A DNA stretch of 64,000 bases from Ruminiclostridium cellulolyticum H10. Lineage in GTDB: Bacteria; Bacillota; Clostridia; Acetivibrionales; DSM-1351. Below the pieces are notes generated by a model. That model saw nothing but the letters and a program-made list of their open reading frames with translations. It was not told the origin of the DNA and made no database searches. The stretch is from contig NC_011898.1 of assembly GCF_000022065.1 (NCBI RefSeq), positions 1,200,001 to 1,264,000 of the forward strand. The letters are read 5' to 3'. How positions within the stretch are numbered: position 1 is the stretch's first letter; each line of letters starts with the position of its first letter. Shown here piece after piece: positions 9,301 through 17,356 of this stretch. Both the position numbers and the translations under genes were made by a program.

Positions 9301-12300
9301 CCGGCAGTACTTATGAATATTGACGCCCTCCCTCTTACTACCAGTGGCAAGTTAGATAAAAGAGGACTACCGGCAGTTGATTTTTCAAGGGATATGATGG
9401 AACAACCCTTTGCGGCTCCAAGAAATCATGTGGAAGAAACGCTTGCAGGAATATGGGCCGATATACTTAAGCTTGAAGAGGTGGGTATACACGATAGATT
9501 CTTTGAATTAGGGGGAGACTCTATTCTAAGCATACAGGTGGTCGCTAGAGCTCGTCAGTCTGGCATATACATAACTCCAAAACAAATTTTTGAACATCAA
9601 ACAATTGAGGAACTAGCACAAGTGGTAAATACAGAAAAACTTGTTCACTCAGAAGAAGGACTAGTCACAGGAAGAGTGCCGCTCACTCCAGTTCAGCATT
9701 ACTTTTTTGAGCAGAAGCTGGAACAGGCTCATCATTTTAATCAGGCGGTTATACTTGAGGTTGAGGCTGGAGTTAGTTCTTGTATGGTGGAAAATGCGAT
9801 TCAGCAGCTCCTTATACATCACGATGCTCTCAGAATGACAGTTGAGAATCCCGATAGCGGTTGGGGAGAAATCGAAAGGGAGCCTGATTATTCAAGATAT
9901 TATACAGTGCTTGACCTTTCCACACTAAGTGTGGGAGAACAGAAAAAGGAATTACTGAAAGTTTCTTCAGAAATGCAGGCAAGCCTTGATTTAGCAAAAG
10001 GCTCCATATTTAAGGCTGTATATTTTAATATGGGGGCTGAACAGTTGGCAAGGCTGGTAATTATAATTCATCACCTGGTTGTAGACGGAATTTCATGGAG
10101 AGTATTGCTTGAAGATTTACAGACCTTATGTAAGTCAAACAGTTTACCCCAAAAAACCACATCCCTTAAATACTGGGCTGAAAAGCTTGCATCATATGCA
10201 CAATCAACAGATATTGAGAAACACCTAAGCTATTGGCAGTCCTTGTCTGAAGTTAGTTTGCCTGCTTTACCAAGTGACTTTGAGGCGAATTATGATATGA
10301 ATACCGAAGGAGAAAAGCAAACGATATCGGTATTTCTTGGGAGTGGTGAAACAAAGGCACTTCTGGATGAAGTACCTGCAGTTTACCATACACAGATAAA
10401 CGATATCTTGCTCACAGCATTGACTCAGGCATTTGCAGAATGGTCTGGTCAGAATCGTTTGTTGGTTGACCTTGAAGGACATGGTAGAGAAGATATCTTT
10501 ACAGATGTTGATATATCAAGGACAGTAGGCTGGTTTACTACTATATTTCCTGTTTTATTGGATTTTGGTAACAGCGGGGATATAGGGGAAAAAATAGTTA
10601 AAGTAAAGGAAACACTTAGGGAGATACCCTGTGGAGGGTTGACTTATGGTTTACTCAAGTACTTAGGCAAGTATAAAAAGCAATTAAGTAAGATACCTAA
10701 AGGAAGTATACTTTTCAATTACTTAGGTCAATTTGATCAGATTACAAATGAAGATTCTCTATTTAAAGTAATTCAAGAGCCAATTGGGACGACTAGAGGT
10801 GAAAAGAACCTTAGAAGTCACCTTTTAGAAGTAAATGCTCTCATTGGTGGAGGGGTTTTACAAGTAGACTGGGAATTCAGCCGAAAAATATTCAATAAAA
10901 AAACTGTAGAGAAGCTTGCAAAGGGCTTTATAAAGGCATTGGAAGGAATTATTCAATACTGCAAAACAGCTCAAACAAGGTATACGCCATCAGACTTTCC
11001 TATGTCTGGGCTTACTCAGCAAAAGCTCAATGAGATAGTTGGAAATAACATAGAAATTGAGAACATATATCCGCTGGCACCAATGCAGCAGGCTGTATTA
11101 TCATATAACCTGTTTTCAGTTAGCTCGGGTACAAATATACAGCAGCTTTCATGGCTGATTGAAGGTGATTTGGATATTGATCTATTTAAAACCGCTTGGC
11201 AGAAAGTTGTTGATAAATATGCCATACTTAGGACTTCTTTTATATGGAAAAAGCTTAAGAAGCCTCTTCAAGTAGTTTTCCGTTCATTAAGATTGTCATT
11301 TGAAGAGGCTGACTGGAGTCAACTGCCTTCTAAACAGAAGGAACAGGCACTGGCTGACTATATGGAGGGAAACCGTAAGCGTGGTTTTAAAGTATCGGAA
11401 GCTCCCCTTATGTGCTGCTTTATCGCCTGCTTGGGAAAAGGGGTATACAGATTTGTATGGAGTTACTGGACTTCTCTATTTGATAACTGGAGTTGGGCGA
11501 ACATAATAAAAGAAGCATTCCAAAACTATAAGCTTCTATCTGAGGGTAATAATCTACCAGCTATAAGCAGCTCTCCTTTCTCAAGCTATATTCAATGGAT
11601 AATGCAACAGGACGAAGCACAGGCAGCTGACTTCTGGCGAAATGAGCTCAAAGGTTTTAATTCTTCTATGGATATAGGGATTGAGCGACGTACACAGGAT
11701 TATTTAAATAAAAGTTTTGATGCTGGTGAAGTTGAGGTTGGTTTTACTGAAGAAGAAACGAAGCTGCTTACAGCTTTTATCAGGAAGTATAGCATAACTC
11801 TTGGCTCGCTTTTACAGGGGGCATGGGTGCTTCTCTTGTCGCAGTATAGTGGTCAAGAGGACATTCTATACGGAGTATTAACCTATGGACGACCGGCATC
11901 ACTTAAGGATGTAGATTCTATGGTAGGATTGTTTTCAAATAATTTACCTGTACGAGTAAGGGTAGAAAAAGACGTCAATATTGTAGATTGGCTAAGAGAT
12001 ATTCAGGACAAGCAGGTAGTACTTCGTCAGTATGACTATGTAACTGTTCAACAAATTGCAAAGTGGAGTCTTGTACCACTTAGTGTTTTACAAAGAGCAA
12101 TATATGATAGAACATTTATATTTGTAAAAGCTCCAGAGGAAGACTTTTTTTCACAGCAGAGTGAAGATAGTGTAAGACTAAGTCAATATCAAAATACATT
12201 GCAATTAAATATACCTTTGAGGCTATACGCAGAGCCATCAAACAAGATTTTAATAAGGGCAAAATATGATAGTGCAACTTTTAGTGGTGAAGACATTCAA

Positions 12301-12402
12301 AGTATGCTTAGATCCATGAAACAATTATTAGGAAAAATGAGCTCAAGTCCAGATGTGAAACTTTATGACCTTATAAAGAATAAACATGATACAGAACTAT
12401 AA
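6382..12402 (+). CDS. Nonribosomal peptide synthetase (C-A-PCP-E-C*)
   Basis: This 2006-residue protein starts with a short helical leader that may dock to the preceding synthetase. Domains: condensation (about 40-470, MHHIISDGWS at His176); adenylation (about 490-990, YTSGSTGKPKG near 652); carrier with LGGDS (Ser1047), the form typical before epimerases; epimerization (about 1095-1530) with HHLVVDGISW near 1230, EGHGRE and NYLGQFDQ; and a C-terminal condensation-like domain (about 1560-2000). In that last domain HHxxxDG reads WTSLFDN (W1696, T1697, D1701, N1702), so both histidines, including the catalytic one, are gone. By eye the A-domain code is D-V-W-Q-I-G-Q-I-D-K, nearest among those I recall to glutamine (DAWQFGLIDK). 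The residue would be made D. There is no thioesterase or terminal carrier domain. Confidence 0.94.
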   Translation: MSDNRLEIIKQLSPAKRELLIKKLRKEVTEKKDQGIPRYTGDKPAPLSFSQERMWFLNELQPDNPAYNIFFAARIKGILEIPVLQKSIDEIIKHHEAMRIVIGLSDGKPVLIETPAFSVPINFIDITDVEQELQESTIRILATEEAQKTFDLTKSPLFSFTLLKQSEKENVLFIKMHHIISDGWSMRLFVKEMSELYEGYKNGNPVILPELPIQYRDFSYWQRNRLKDNLMESQMLYWKQQLGNCSHILELPTDHPRPISQRFKGAIKRFSLSPQLGETIRELCKREGVTLFMTLISAFYTLLYRYTYQEEIVVGTPIANRNYFETERLIGCFVNTLALRTELNGEDTFKELLLRVRNVCLGAYANQDMPFDKLVEVLHPQRDLSRQPIFQVMFILQNTQINKIVQSDFDISPIQVDSGVAKFDLTLELYDEDIINGWFEYNTDLFNEDTIERMIGHLKNILEGVVKNVEQRIADIDILGEKERSMLLEEWNNTEYDYPEKLCLHQQFEKQAEKNPDGIAVIFEEQQLTYKELNLRVNQLAHYLRRLGVGPDTIVGVLMDRSLESAIALEGILKAGGAYLPFDTDCPKERLTFMLEDAQVPILVTQERHIEALKDINTIKICIDANYNEISKESIENPVNIASMNNLAYVIYTSGSTGKPKGAKLPHLALFNRIKWAQGNYKLNATDRVLQKTPMTFDVSVWEYFWPLAVGAGLVMARPGGHKDSAYLVDVISEKKVTTIQFVPSMLRAFLEENEIKKANCLRRVISGGEALSVELHDRFFEKLDVELHNQYGPTEAAIDVTYWKCYKGCKRHTIPIGHPLANTKLYILDKYFNPVPIGVPGELHICGDGLASGYLNRPELTNEKFISNPFSDKHGGRLYKTGDLVRYANDGSIEFIGRIDHQVKIRGLRIELGEIEAMLLQHPDVHASAVIVWEGSEDVKRLVAYIVMESGKEFNTTELRSYLKAKLPDYMVPAVLMNIDALPLTTSGKLDKRGLPAVDFSRDMMEQPFAAPRNHVEETLAGIWADILKLEEVGIHDRFFELGGDSILSIQVVARARQSGIYITPKQIFEHQTIEELAQVVNTEKLVHSEEGLVTGRVPLTPVQHYFFEQKLEQAHHFNQAVILEVEAGVSSCMVENAIQQLLIHHDALRMTVENPDSGWGEIEREPDYSRYYTVLDLSTLSVGEQKKELLKVSSEMQASLDLAKGSIFKAVYFNMGAEQLARLVIIIHHLVVDGISWRVLLEDLQTLCKSNSLPQKTTSLKYWAEKLASYAQSTDIEKHLSYWQSLSEVSLPALPSDFEANYDMNTEGEKQTISVFLGSGETKALLDEVPAVYHTQINDILLTALTQAFAEWSGQNRLLVDLEGHGREDIFTDVDISRTVGWFTTIFPVLLDFGNSGDIGEKIVKVKETLREIPCGGLTYGLLKYLGKYKKQLSKIPKGSILFNYLGQFDQITNEDSLFKVIQEPIGTTRGEKNLRSHLLEVNALIGGGVLQVDWEFSRKIFNKKTVEKLAKGFIKALEGIIQYCKTAQTRYTPSDFPMSGLTQQKLNEIVGNNIEIENIYPLAPMQQAVLSYNLFSVSSGTNIQQLSWLIEGDLDIDLFKTAWQKVVDKYAILRTSFIWKKLKKPLQVVFRSLRLSFEEADWSQLPSKQKEQALADYMEGNRKRGFKVSEAPLMCCFIACLGKGVYRFVWSYWTSLFDNWSWANIIKEAFQNYKLLSEGNNLPAISSSPFSSYIQWIMQQDEAQAADFWRNELKGFNSSMDIGIERRTQDYLNKSFDAGEVEVGFTEEETKLLTAFIRKYSITLGSLLQGAWVLLLSQYSGQEDILYGVLTYGRPASLKDVDSMVGLFSNNLPVRVRVEKDVNIVDWLRDIQDKQVVLRQYDYVTVQQIAKWSLVPLSVLQRAIYDRTFIFVKAPEEDFFSQQSEDSVRLSQYQNTLQLNIPLRLYAEPSNKILIRAKYDSATFSGEDIQSMLRSMKQLLGKMSSSPDVKLYDLIKNKHDTEL

Positions 12403-12421
12403 AGTAGAAAGGAGAATACCT

Positions 12422-13750
12422 ATGCTTATCGATGATATCATGGGCAAGATATGGGAAAAAAATTATACTCAATACAAAAAAATTTATGATGATGCTATAG
12501 AAACAGATACAAATAAACTGTTTAAAATACTTTCCGAACAGAAAATGGGTATTATTAATTACCCTGGCGTAACTATGAATTTATTGGCTACAAGTGGCTG
12601 CCCTCACAGGTTTAGGGAGGATAGAATGTCAGGTTGTAGTATGTGCAACTACCAGTCTAACTTTTTAAGCTCAAATGCTGCAATGGCAGCACTAAGGGAA
12701 AAAGATATAAACCTATATGCAAAAGCCGTACGTCTAAGTTTTGAAAATGCGAGAGGTGTTATGTCCAAGGCAAATGCATTTGAATTGATTTCTGCAAATG
12801 ACACTCTCAATCAGAAAGAGTTTCCGACCGAAGCTTTCGAAGAATTATTTAGTAAAAATGACCTGTTTGTTAGAAAACCCTATAAATATATTATGGAAAC
12901 GAGGGCTTCGAGTGTAACTAAAGAAAGCATAGAAATTCTAAAAAAGTACATTGGTGAAAAATCAAGGGTATTAATAGAGTTTGGAATAGAAGCTGGAGAT
13001 GAATGGGTTAGAAACCATTGGATAAATAAGAATATAACCGATGAAGAAATAAAAACGGCAATAGCACTGATACATGAAGCTGGTTTCAAGGTTTCTGTTG
13101 ATATAATTATTGGCATTCCCGGATTAACTGAGCAGCAATCTATTGATATATTCAGACAAACAGTTGATTGGGCTGATAAATTATTGGCAGATGAAATAAT
13201 ATGTTTACCATTAAATAGAAAGGAGGGAACAATTCAGGGGTTTCTGTACAGTGAGCTCAAAGACAACCAAAAGCTAAGTGAGGTTGGGTTAGTTAATGGA
13301 GAACACACTGGGCTTCCGTGGTTATTCTCAGTATTGGATGCAGTTTTCTATGTTGCTAAAGAGAGTCCACATGCAATAGATAAGCTAAACTTTGCACAAT
13401 TAAGTACCAGCCAAAACCTTATAGAAAATACCATGTCATACAACAAAGAATTGGGTTGCTCATGTTCGCAATTAATAATAGAAGCTCTGGAACGATTCAG
13501 AAGGGATAAGAATGTTAACGCACTGGGAGAAGTCAGAGAAATTATAAAAAATGATTCCTGCTATGGGGAGTATACCGACTTATTAGAAAAGCAGAAAGGT
13601 GCTGGAGATATTCCAGCCACAATTAATCTTATTATTGGAGAAGTTGCAAAAAAACTTTGGCCTGAAAGCTGGGAGGAAAAAATAAGCAGCTTTGAGAAGG
13701 AATTAGCACTTTATAAAGGCAATAACAAAAAAAATATATGGAGGGATTAG
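12422..13750 (+). CDS. Radical SAM protein with atypical CX11CX2C cluster motif
   Basis: This is a 442-residue protein. Three cysteines, C60, C72 and C75 (GCP...SGCSMCNY), have spacing CX11CX2C instead of the usual CX3CX2C. The GC...GCxMCxY form recalls the Elp3/archaeosine-type branch of radical SAM enzymes, where the first spacing is long. Downstream, EFGIEAGDEWVRNHWINKN and a GFKVSVDIIIGIPGLT strand fit the later part of a radical SAM barrel. The start is the ATG at 12422 after AAAGGAG; an earlier in-frame ATG at 12386 overlaps the NRPS and has no ribosome site. It is one base short of the next gene, implying coupled translation with the PP-loop protein. The reaction is unknown. A peptide or carrier-bound substrate is a guess from context. 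Confidence 0.8.
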   Translation: MLIDDIMGKIWEKNYTQYKKIYDDAIETDTNKLFKILSEQKMGIINYPGVTMNLLATSGCPHRFREDRMSGCSMCNYQSNFLSSNAAMAALREKDINLYAKAVRLSFENARGVMSKANAFELISANDTLNQKEFPTEAFEELFSKNDLFVRKPYKYIMETRASSVTKESIEILKKYIGEKSRVLIEFGIEAGDEWVRNHWINKNITDEEIKTAIALIHEAGFKVSVDIIIGIPGLTEQQSIDIFRQTVDWADKLLADEIICLPLNRKEGTIQGFLYSELKDNQKLSEVGLVNGEHTGLPWLFSVLDAVFYVAKESPHAIDKLNFAQLSTSQNLIENTMSYNKELGCSCSQLIIEALERFRRDKNVNALGEVREIIKNDSCYGEYTDLLEKQKGAGDIPATINLIIGEVAKKLWPESWEEKISSFEKELALYKGNNKKNIWRD

Positions 13751-13751
13751 T

Positions 13752-14741
13752 ATGACTACACAAGAAAAGAAGACCAATAACGTATATCGAGAAAAAATTC
13801 TTAATTCGGTTCTGGAGAAATATTATAATCCGGATTCAAAATATGATTACTGTGTACTTTTCAGCGGTGGAAAGGACAGCACATATTTAGCAAATATAAT
13901 GAAACAAATGAAGGGAGGAAGGGTATGTACACTTACTGTTGATAATGGATTTGAGGATGAAGTTTTCCTTGACCATGTAAAAAAGGTAGCAGATAAAATA
14001 GGTGTTGATAGCTATATCATTACTCCACCGAAAGAAGATTTTGAATTACTTTTTAACTATGTCATAAAAGAGCCAAAGTTAAGAGCGGTTGATTCAAACG
14101 CAATATGTTATTTCTGTGGGCAGTACATAATGAAAGCTGGCATACGATTTGCTGAAGAAAATAATATACCAGTTGTTATTCATGGGATGTCTCCCACTCA
14201 ATATAACCTCCCAGATAAGCTTGAGAATGAAGAGGTAAGCGAGCAAGCTTTTATAAGAAATATAGAATTGCTTGAAATGTATCGTAATAAAAACATACAG
14301 GATGTATATAAACTGGCCAAGACGCTATACAGATATAATAACGACCCACAAATAAAAGAAATAATGGATAAAACCTTTTATCAATCTAAAAAGGTAAAAA
14401 TGATAATACCTTTCCAATATCTCGATTATAATGTTGAAAATATTAAAAGTATTATTGAGAAGGAGTTGGACTGGGTTAATATGTTCGGATATTCAAATAG
14501 TCTTTATATCTCATCAGGATGTCGAATGTTTGAAATATTTTTGCTTATGGAAAAAAAGATACCAGGCTTCCGTGTACACGAGCATAGGGAATTTGCACAA
14601 GATTTTAATAAAGGTCATGTAACAAAAAAAGCCTATGATTATGCTCTTGATGTAGCTAAAACATTACAGGATCAAGAAGAGATATCGCCTACAATGCATA
14701 GCCTGATAAAGAGAATTGGTCTTGAAGAGGAACTTTTATAA
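13752..14741 (+). CDS. PP-loop ATP pyrophosphatase (AANH superfamily)
   Basis: This 329-residue protein has a PP-loop, FSGGKDSTYL (SGGKDS at residues 38-43), which binds ATP in the adenine nucleotide alpha-hydrolase fold. It also has a CX2C pair (C119, C122) in a region like those of QueC and sugar amidotransferases of the WbpG/PseA group. These enzymes adenylate a carbonyl and let ammonia or sulfide attack. In the closthioamide pathway of Ruminiclostridium cellulolyticum an AANH protein (CtaC) makes thioamides on carrier-bound substrates. Here the gene sits between a radical SAM gene and a stand-alone carrier in an NRPS cluster, so amidation or thioamidation of a carrier-bound intermediate is plausible but inferred. 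It starts at the ATG after GGAGGGATTAGT. Confidence 0.82.
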   Translation: MTTQEKKTNNVYREKILNSVLEKYYNPDSKYDYCVLFSGGKDSTYLANIMKQMKGGRVCTLTVDNGFEDEVFLDHVKKVADKIGVDSYIITPPKEDFELLFNYVIKEPKLRAVDSNAICYFCGQYIMKAGIRFAEENNIPVVIHGMSPTQYNLPDKLENEEVSEQAFIRNIELLEMYRNKNIQDVYKLAKTLYRYNNDPQIKEIMDKTFYQSKKVKMIIPFQYLDYNVENIKSIIEKELDWVNMFGYSNSLYISSGCRMFEIFLLMEKKIPGFRVHEHREFAQDFNKGHVTKKAYDYALDVAKTLQDQEEISPTMHSLIKRIGLEEELL

Positions 14742-14768
14742 TAAAAAATTACATATGGAGGTTGACTT

Positions 14769-15017
14769 ATGCAAAATTTGAATATTGCAAGGATAAGAGA
14801 ACTGTTGAAGGAAACTATGGAAATGGAAGGGGATATAGATACAGTGTCTCCAGATGAGGATTTAACCAATATTGGAATGAATTCGGTATCATTTATACAG
14901 GTAATAGTTGCTTTTGAAGAAGAGTTTGAAATACAGTTTGAGGAAGAAGATCTTGATATTGAACACTTCCGCACAATAAACAGCATACTGGAATTTTTGA
15001 AAACTAAAACTAATTAG
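14769..15017 (+). CDS. Stand-alone acyl/peptidyl carrier protein
   Basis: This is an 82-residue acidic helical protein with the phosphopantetheine site motif GMNSVSF (Ser near residue 40), a normal length for a discrete carrier protein. A strong GGAGG lies before the ATG. It follows the radical SAM and PP-loop genes with short gaps. It differs clearly from the second carrier at 15901 (GFVNSLF), which has the hallmark of hydroxymalonyl/methoxymalonyl carriers. I therefore infer that this one serves the radical SAM/PP-loop pair or receives the chain from the NRPS, but that is not proved by sequence. Confidence 0.9.
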   Translation: MQNLNIARIRELLKETMEMEGDIDTVSPDEDLTNIGMNSVSFIQVIVAFEEEFEIQFEEEDLDIEHFRTINSILEFLKTKTN

Positions 15018-15027
15018 AGGTAAAAAC

Positions 15028-15873
15028 ATGAAAAGAATAGGTGTTGTTGGTGCCGGAGTTATGGGTATTGGGGTAGCACAGAATTTTGCCCAAAAAGGAT
15101 ATCCAGTTACTCTGGTAGATATCAATAAGGACATATTAAAACATGCAGAAAGTGAAATACGTAACAATATACGTTTTTACAGTTTATTCAATAAAAGTGA
15201 GAAGCTTGAGGATGCTGATACAATTATAGCAAGGATAAATTTTACGGTAGAACTTCAGGAACTAGAAGCTTCAGACTTCGTAGTAGAAAATATAACTGAA
15301 AAATGGGAAGAAAAAAAGGAAGTGTATGAAAAACTTGCTTTGATATGCTCTGAATTATGTATATTATTGGTAAACACTTCATGTATACCAATAACTAGAA
15401 TAGCGGCATTAACCAAAAATCCTGATAGAGTGATAGGTACTCATTTTATGAACCCTGTACCTATGAAAACTGTAATTGAAATTATAAGAGGTTACCACAC
15501 TTGTGAAGAAACAATTGAAGCAACAAAAGATCTGCTGAGGGGAATAGGTAAGGAGTGTATCATTGTAAATGATTTGCCGGGATTTGTGTCAAATAGGATT
15601 TCCCATTTATATATGAATGAGGCAGCATTTGTTGTACAGGATCAGGTTGCAAGTCCTGAAGCAGTAGATGATATATTTAAAAAATGCTATGGACATAAAA
15701 TGGGGCCTCTTGAAACGGCTGACCTTATAGGACTTGATACGGTGGTAAATTCTCTAAATGCTCTTTATGAAAGCTTTCAGGACACTAAGTTTCGATGCTG
15801 TCCATTGCTAAGTAAAATGGTAGATGCGGGGCTGTTAGGCAGAAAATCCGGAAGGGGTTTCTATGAATACTAG
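15028..15873 (+). CDS. 3-hydroxyacyl-CoA dehydrogenase family protein (FkbK/ZmaG-like)
   Basis: This is a 281-residue NAD-dependent dehydrogenase with an N-terminal Rossmann motif, IGVVGAGVMGIGVA, and the family features GTHFMNPVP and NDLPGFVSNRI. Length matches 3-hydroxybutyryl-CoA dehydrogenases. With the following ACP, acyl-CoA dehydrogenase and FkbH-like genes it makes the known set that turns 1,3-bisphosphoglycerate into hydroxymalonyl-ACP. In that pathway this enzyme oxidises the C3 alcohol of glyceryl-ACP to the aldehyde. The ribosome site is GAGG. The role is taken from the zwittermicin and FK520 pathways. Confidence 0.88.
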   Translation: MKRIGVVGAGVMGIGVAQNFAQKGYPVTLVDINKDILKHAESEIRNNIRFYSLFNKSEKLEDADTIIARINFTVELQELEASDFVVENITEKWEEKKEVYEKLALICSELCILLVNTSCIPITRIAALTKNPDRVIGTHFMNPVPMKTVIEIIRGYHTCEETIEATKDLLRGIGKECIIVNDLPGFVSNRISHLYMNEAAFVVQDQVASPEAVDDIFKKCYGHKMGPLETADLIGLDTVVNSLNALYESFQDTKFRCCPLLSKMVDAGLLGRKSGRGFYEY

Positions 15874-15900
15874 TGTGATAATTAGAAGGGAGCATTAAAG

Positions 15901-16140
15901 ATGGAGGAAATTAAAGTTAAAATAAGAGCATTTTTGAGCCGCTTTTTTAGGAAACATGAACTAAAGGATAATGAGGATATATTTGCTCTCGGATTTGTGA
16001 ATTCACTTTTTGCAATGCAATTAGTTATGTTTTTAGAAAAGGAATTTGGAATTAGAGTAGATAATAAAGATCTTGACTTAAATAATTTTAGAACTATAGA
16101 TACTATTACTGATTTAATCATAAGCAAAAAGGGAGAGTAA
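15901..16140 (+). CDS. Acyl carrier protein of the hydroxymalonyl-ACP cassette (FkbJ/ZmaD-like)
   Basis: This 79-residue carrier protein has the site motif GFVNSLFAMQLV. The phrase GFVNSLF is typical of carriers that hold glyceryl/hydroxymalonyl units (FkbJ, ZmaD). It lies between the 3-hydroxyacyl dehydrogenase and the acyl-CoA dehydrogenase, as in other such cassettes. The basic N-terminal helix (FLSRFFRKH) is unlike the acidic carrier at 14769. Confidence 0.92.
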   Translation: MEEIKVKIRAFLSRFFRKHELKDNEDIFALGFVNSLFAMQLVMFLEKEFGIRVDNKDLDLNNFRTIDTITDLIISKKGE

Positions 16141-16163
16141 ATAATCTACAAGGAAGGTAAAAA

Positions 16164-17300
16164 ATGATAATAGAATTAACGCCTGAACAGCTTAAGTATC
16201 AGGAAGAAGTCAAGACATTCGTAGATACTGTAATAAAACCGATGGCACAACAAAATGATAGAGAAGAACAGATGCCCGCAGAACTCATTAAAAAGATTGG
16301 GGAGAATGGACACTTAGGCTCTGTTATCGCTAAAGAATACGGTGGACAGGAACTTGATATGATATCCATTGGACTATTGAATGAAGAGTTCGGTCGTGGA
16401 TGCTCTTCTGCTAGGAGCTTACTTACAGTTCATGGGATGGTAGCTCTTGCGATTGATAGGTGGGGTACTCAAGAACAGAGAAATTACTGGCTGCCTAGAA
16501 TGTCTAAGGGGCATATAATAGGGGCATTTGGCTTAACTGAACCAAATGTAGGCTCTGATGCTAAAAGCATAGAGACTACAGCAGTTCTAAACGGAGATTG
16601 CTATGTACTGAATGGGAAAAAAAAGTGGATTACTATGGGGCAAGTTGCAGATGTTTTCCTAATTTTTGCTCGGTGTGAGGATAAGCCTACAGCATTTCTT
16701 GTTAACAGAGATACTTCTGGCTTTTCAACTAAGCCTATAAAGGGTTTAATGGGTGCAAGGGCCTCTATGGTTGCAGAGTTGATAATGGAAGACTGTCATA
16801 TTCCTAAAGAGAATATAGTAGGGAGAGTTGGTACGGGACTATCACATGTTGGACTAAACAGTCTTGATTATGGCAGGTATACTATAGCATGGGGATGCGT
16901 CGGATTGGGAGAAGCATGTCTTGAAGAGAGCGTGCGTTATTCAAGAAAAAGAAAGCAGTTTGGACAGCCATTAAGACAAAACCAGCTAATACAGAAGATG
17001 GTAACAGAAATGTCAGTGAATATTAAAGCTGCGAGGCTTCTATGCCTCAATGCTGGCTATCTAAAGGATATTGGAGATCCTGACACAATAATGGAAACAT
17101 GGAATGCAAAATACTTTGCAGCAAAAATGGTAGTTAAGGTGGCAAGTGATGCAGTACAGATTCATGGAGCTAAAGGGTGTTGCAATGAATATCCCGTAGA
17201 AAGATACTATAGGGATTCCAAAATTAATGAAATAATAGAAGGAACAACTCAGATGCATGAGCTGCTGATTGCTACAAATGTATTTAGAAATATCAGATAA
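16164..17300 (+). CDS. Acyl-CoA dehydrogenase family flavoprotein (FkbI/ZmaE-like)
   Basis: This is a 378-residue FAD-dependent acyl-CoA dehydrogenase. Visible features are AFGLTEPNVGSD in the middle domain, the FAD-binding RKQFGQPL, and the C-terminal YRDSKINEIIEGTTQ where the catalytic base normally sits. In hydroxymalonyl/methoxymalonyl-ACP pathways this protein oxidises the aldehyde on the ACP to the carboxylate. Its cassette neighbours support that role over general fatty-acid oxidation. AAGGAAGG precedes the ATG. Confidence 0.9.
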   Translation: MIIELTPEQLKYQEEVKTFVDTVIKPMAQQNDREEQMPAELIKKIGENGHLGSVIAKEYGGQELDMISIGLLNEEFGRGCSSARSLLTVHGMVALAIDRWGTQEQRNYWLPRMSKGHIIGAFGLTEPNVGSDAKSIETTAVLNGDCYVLNGKKKWITMGQVADVFLIFARCEDKPTAFLVNRDTSGFSTKPIKGLMGARASMVAELIMEDCHIPKENIVGRVGTGLSHVGLNSLDYGRYTIAWGCVGLGEACLEESVRYSRKRKQFGQPLRQNQLIQKMVTEMSVNIKAARLLCLNAGYLKDIGDPDTIMETWNAKYFAAKMVVKVASDAVQIHGAKGCCNEYPVERYYRDSKINEIIEGTTQMHELLIATNVFRNIR

Positions 17301-17356
17301 AGTAACAAGAGTGAAAAAGCATGGAAAACTAGGTTTTATGGGGGTGGTTAATTAAG

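Noticed and set aside
7567-12300. Small antisense frames inside the second NRPS
   Set aside because: No recognisable domain, no ribosome site, and fully explained as shadows of the long coding frame.
12386-12421. Earlier ATG for the radical SAM gene
   Set aside because: It overlaps the NRPS end and lacks a ribosome site; AAAGGAG precedes the ATG at 12422.
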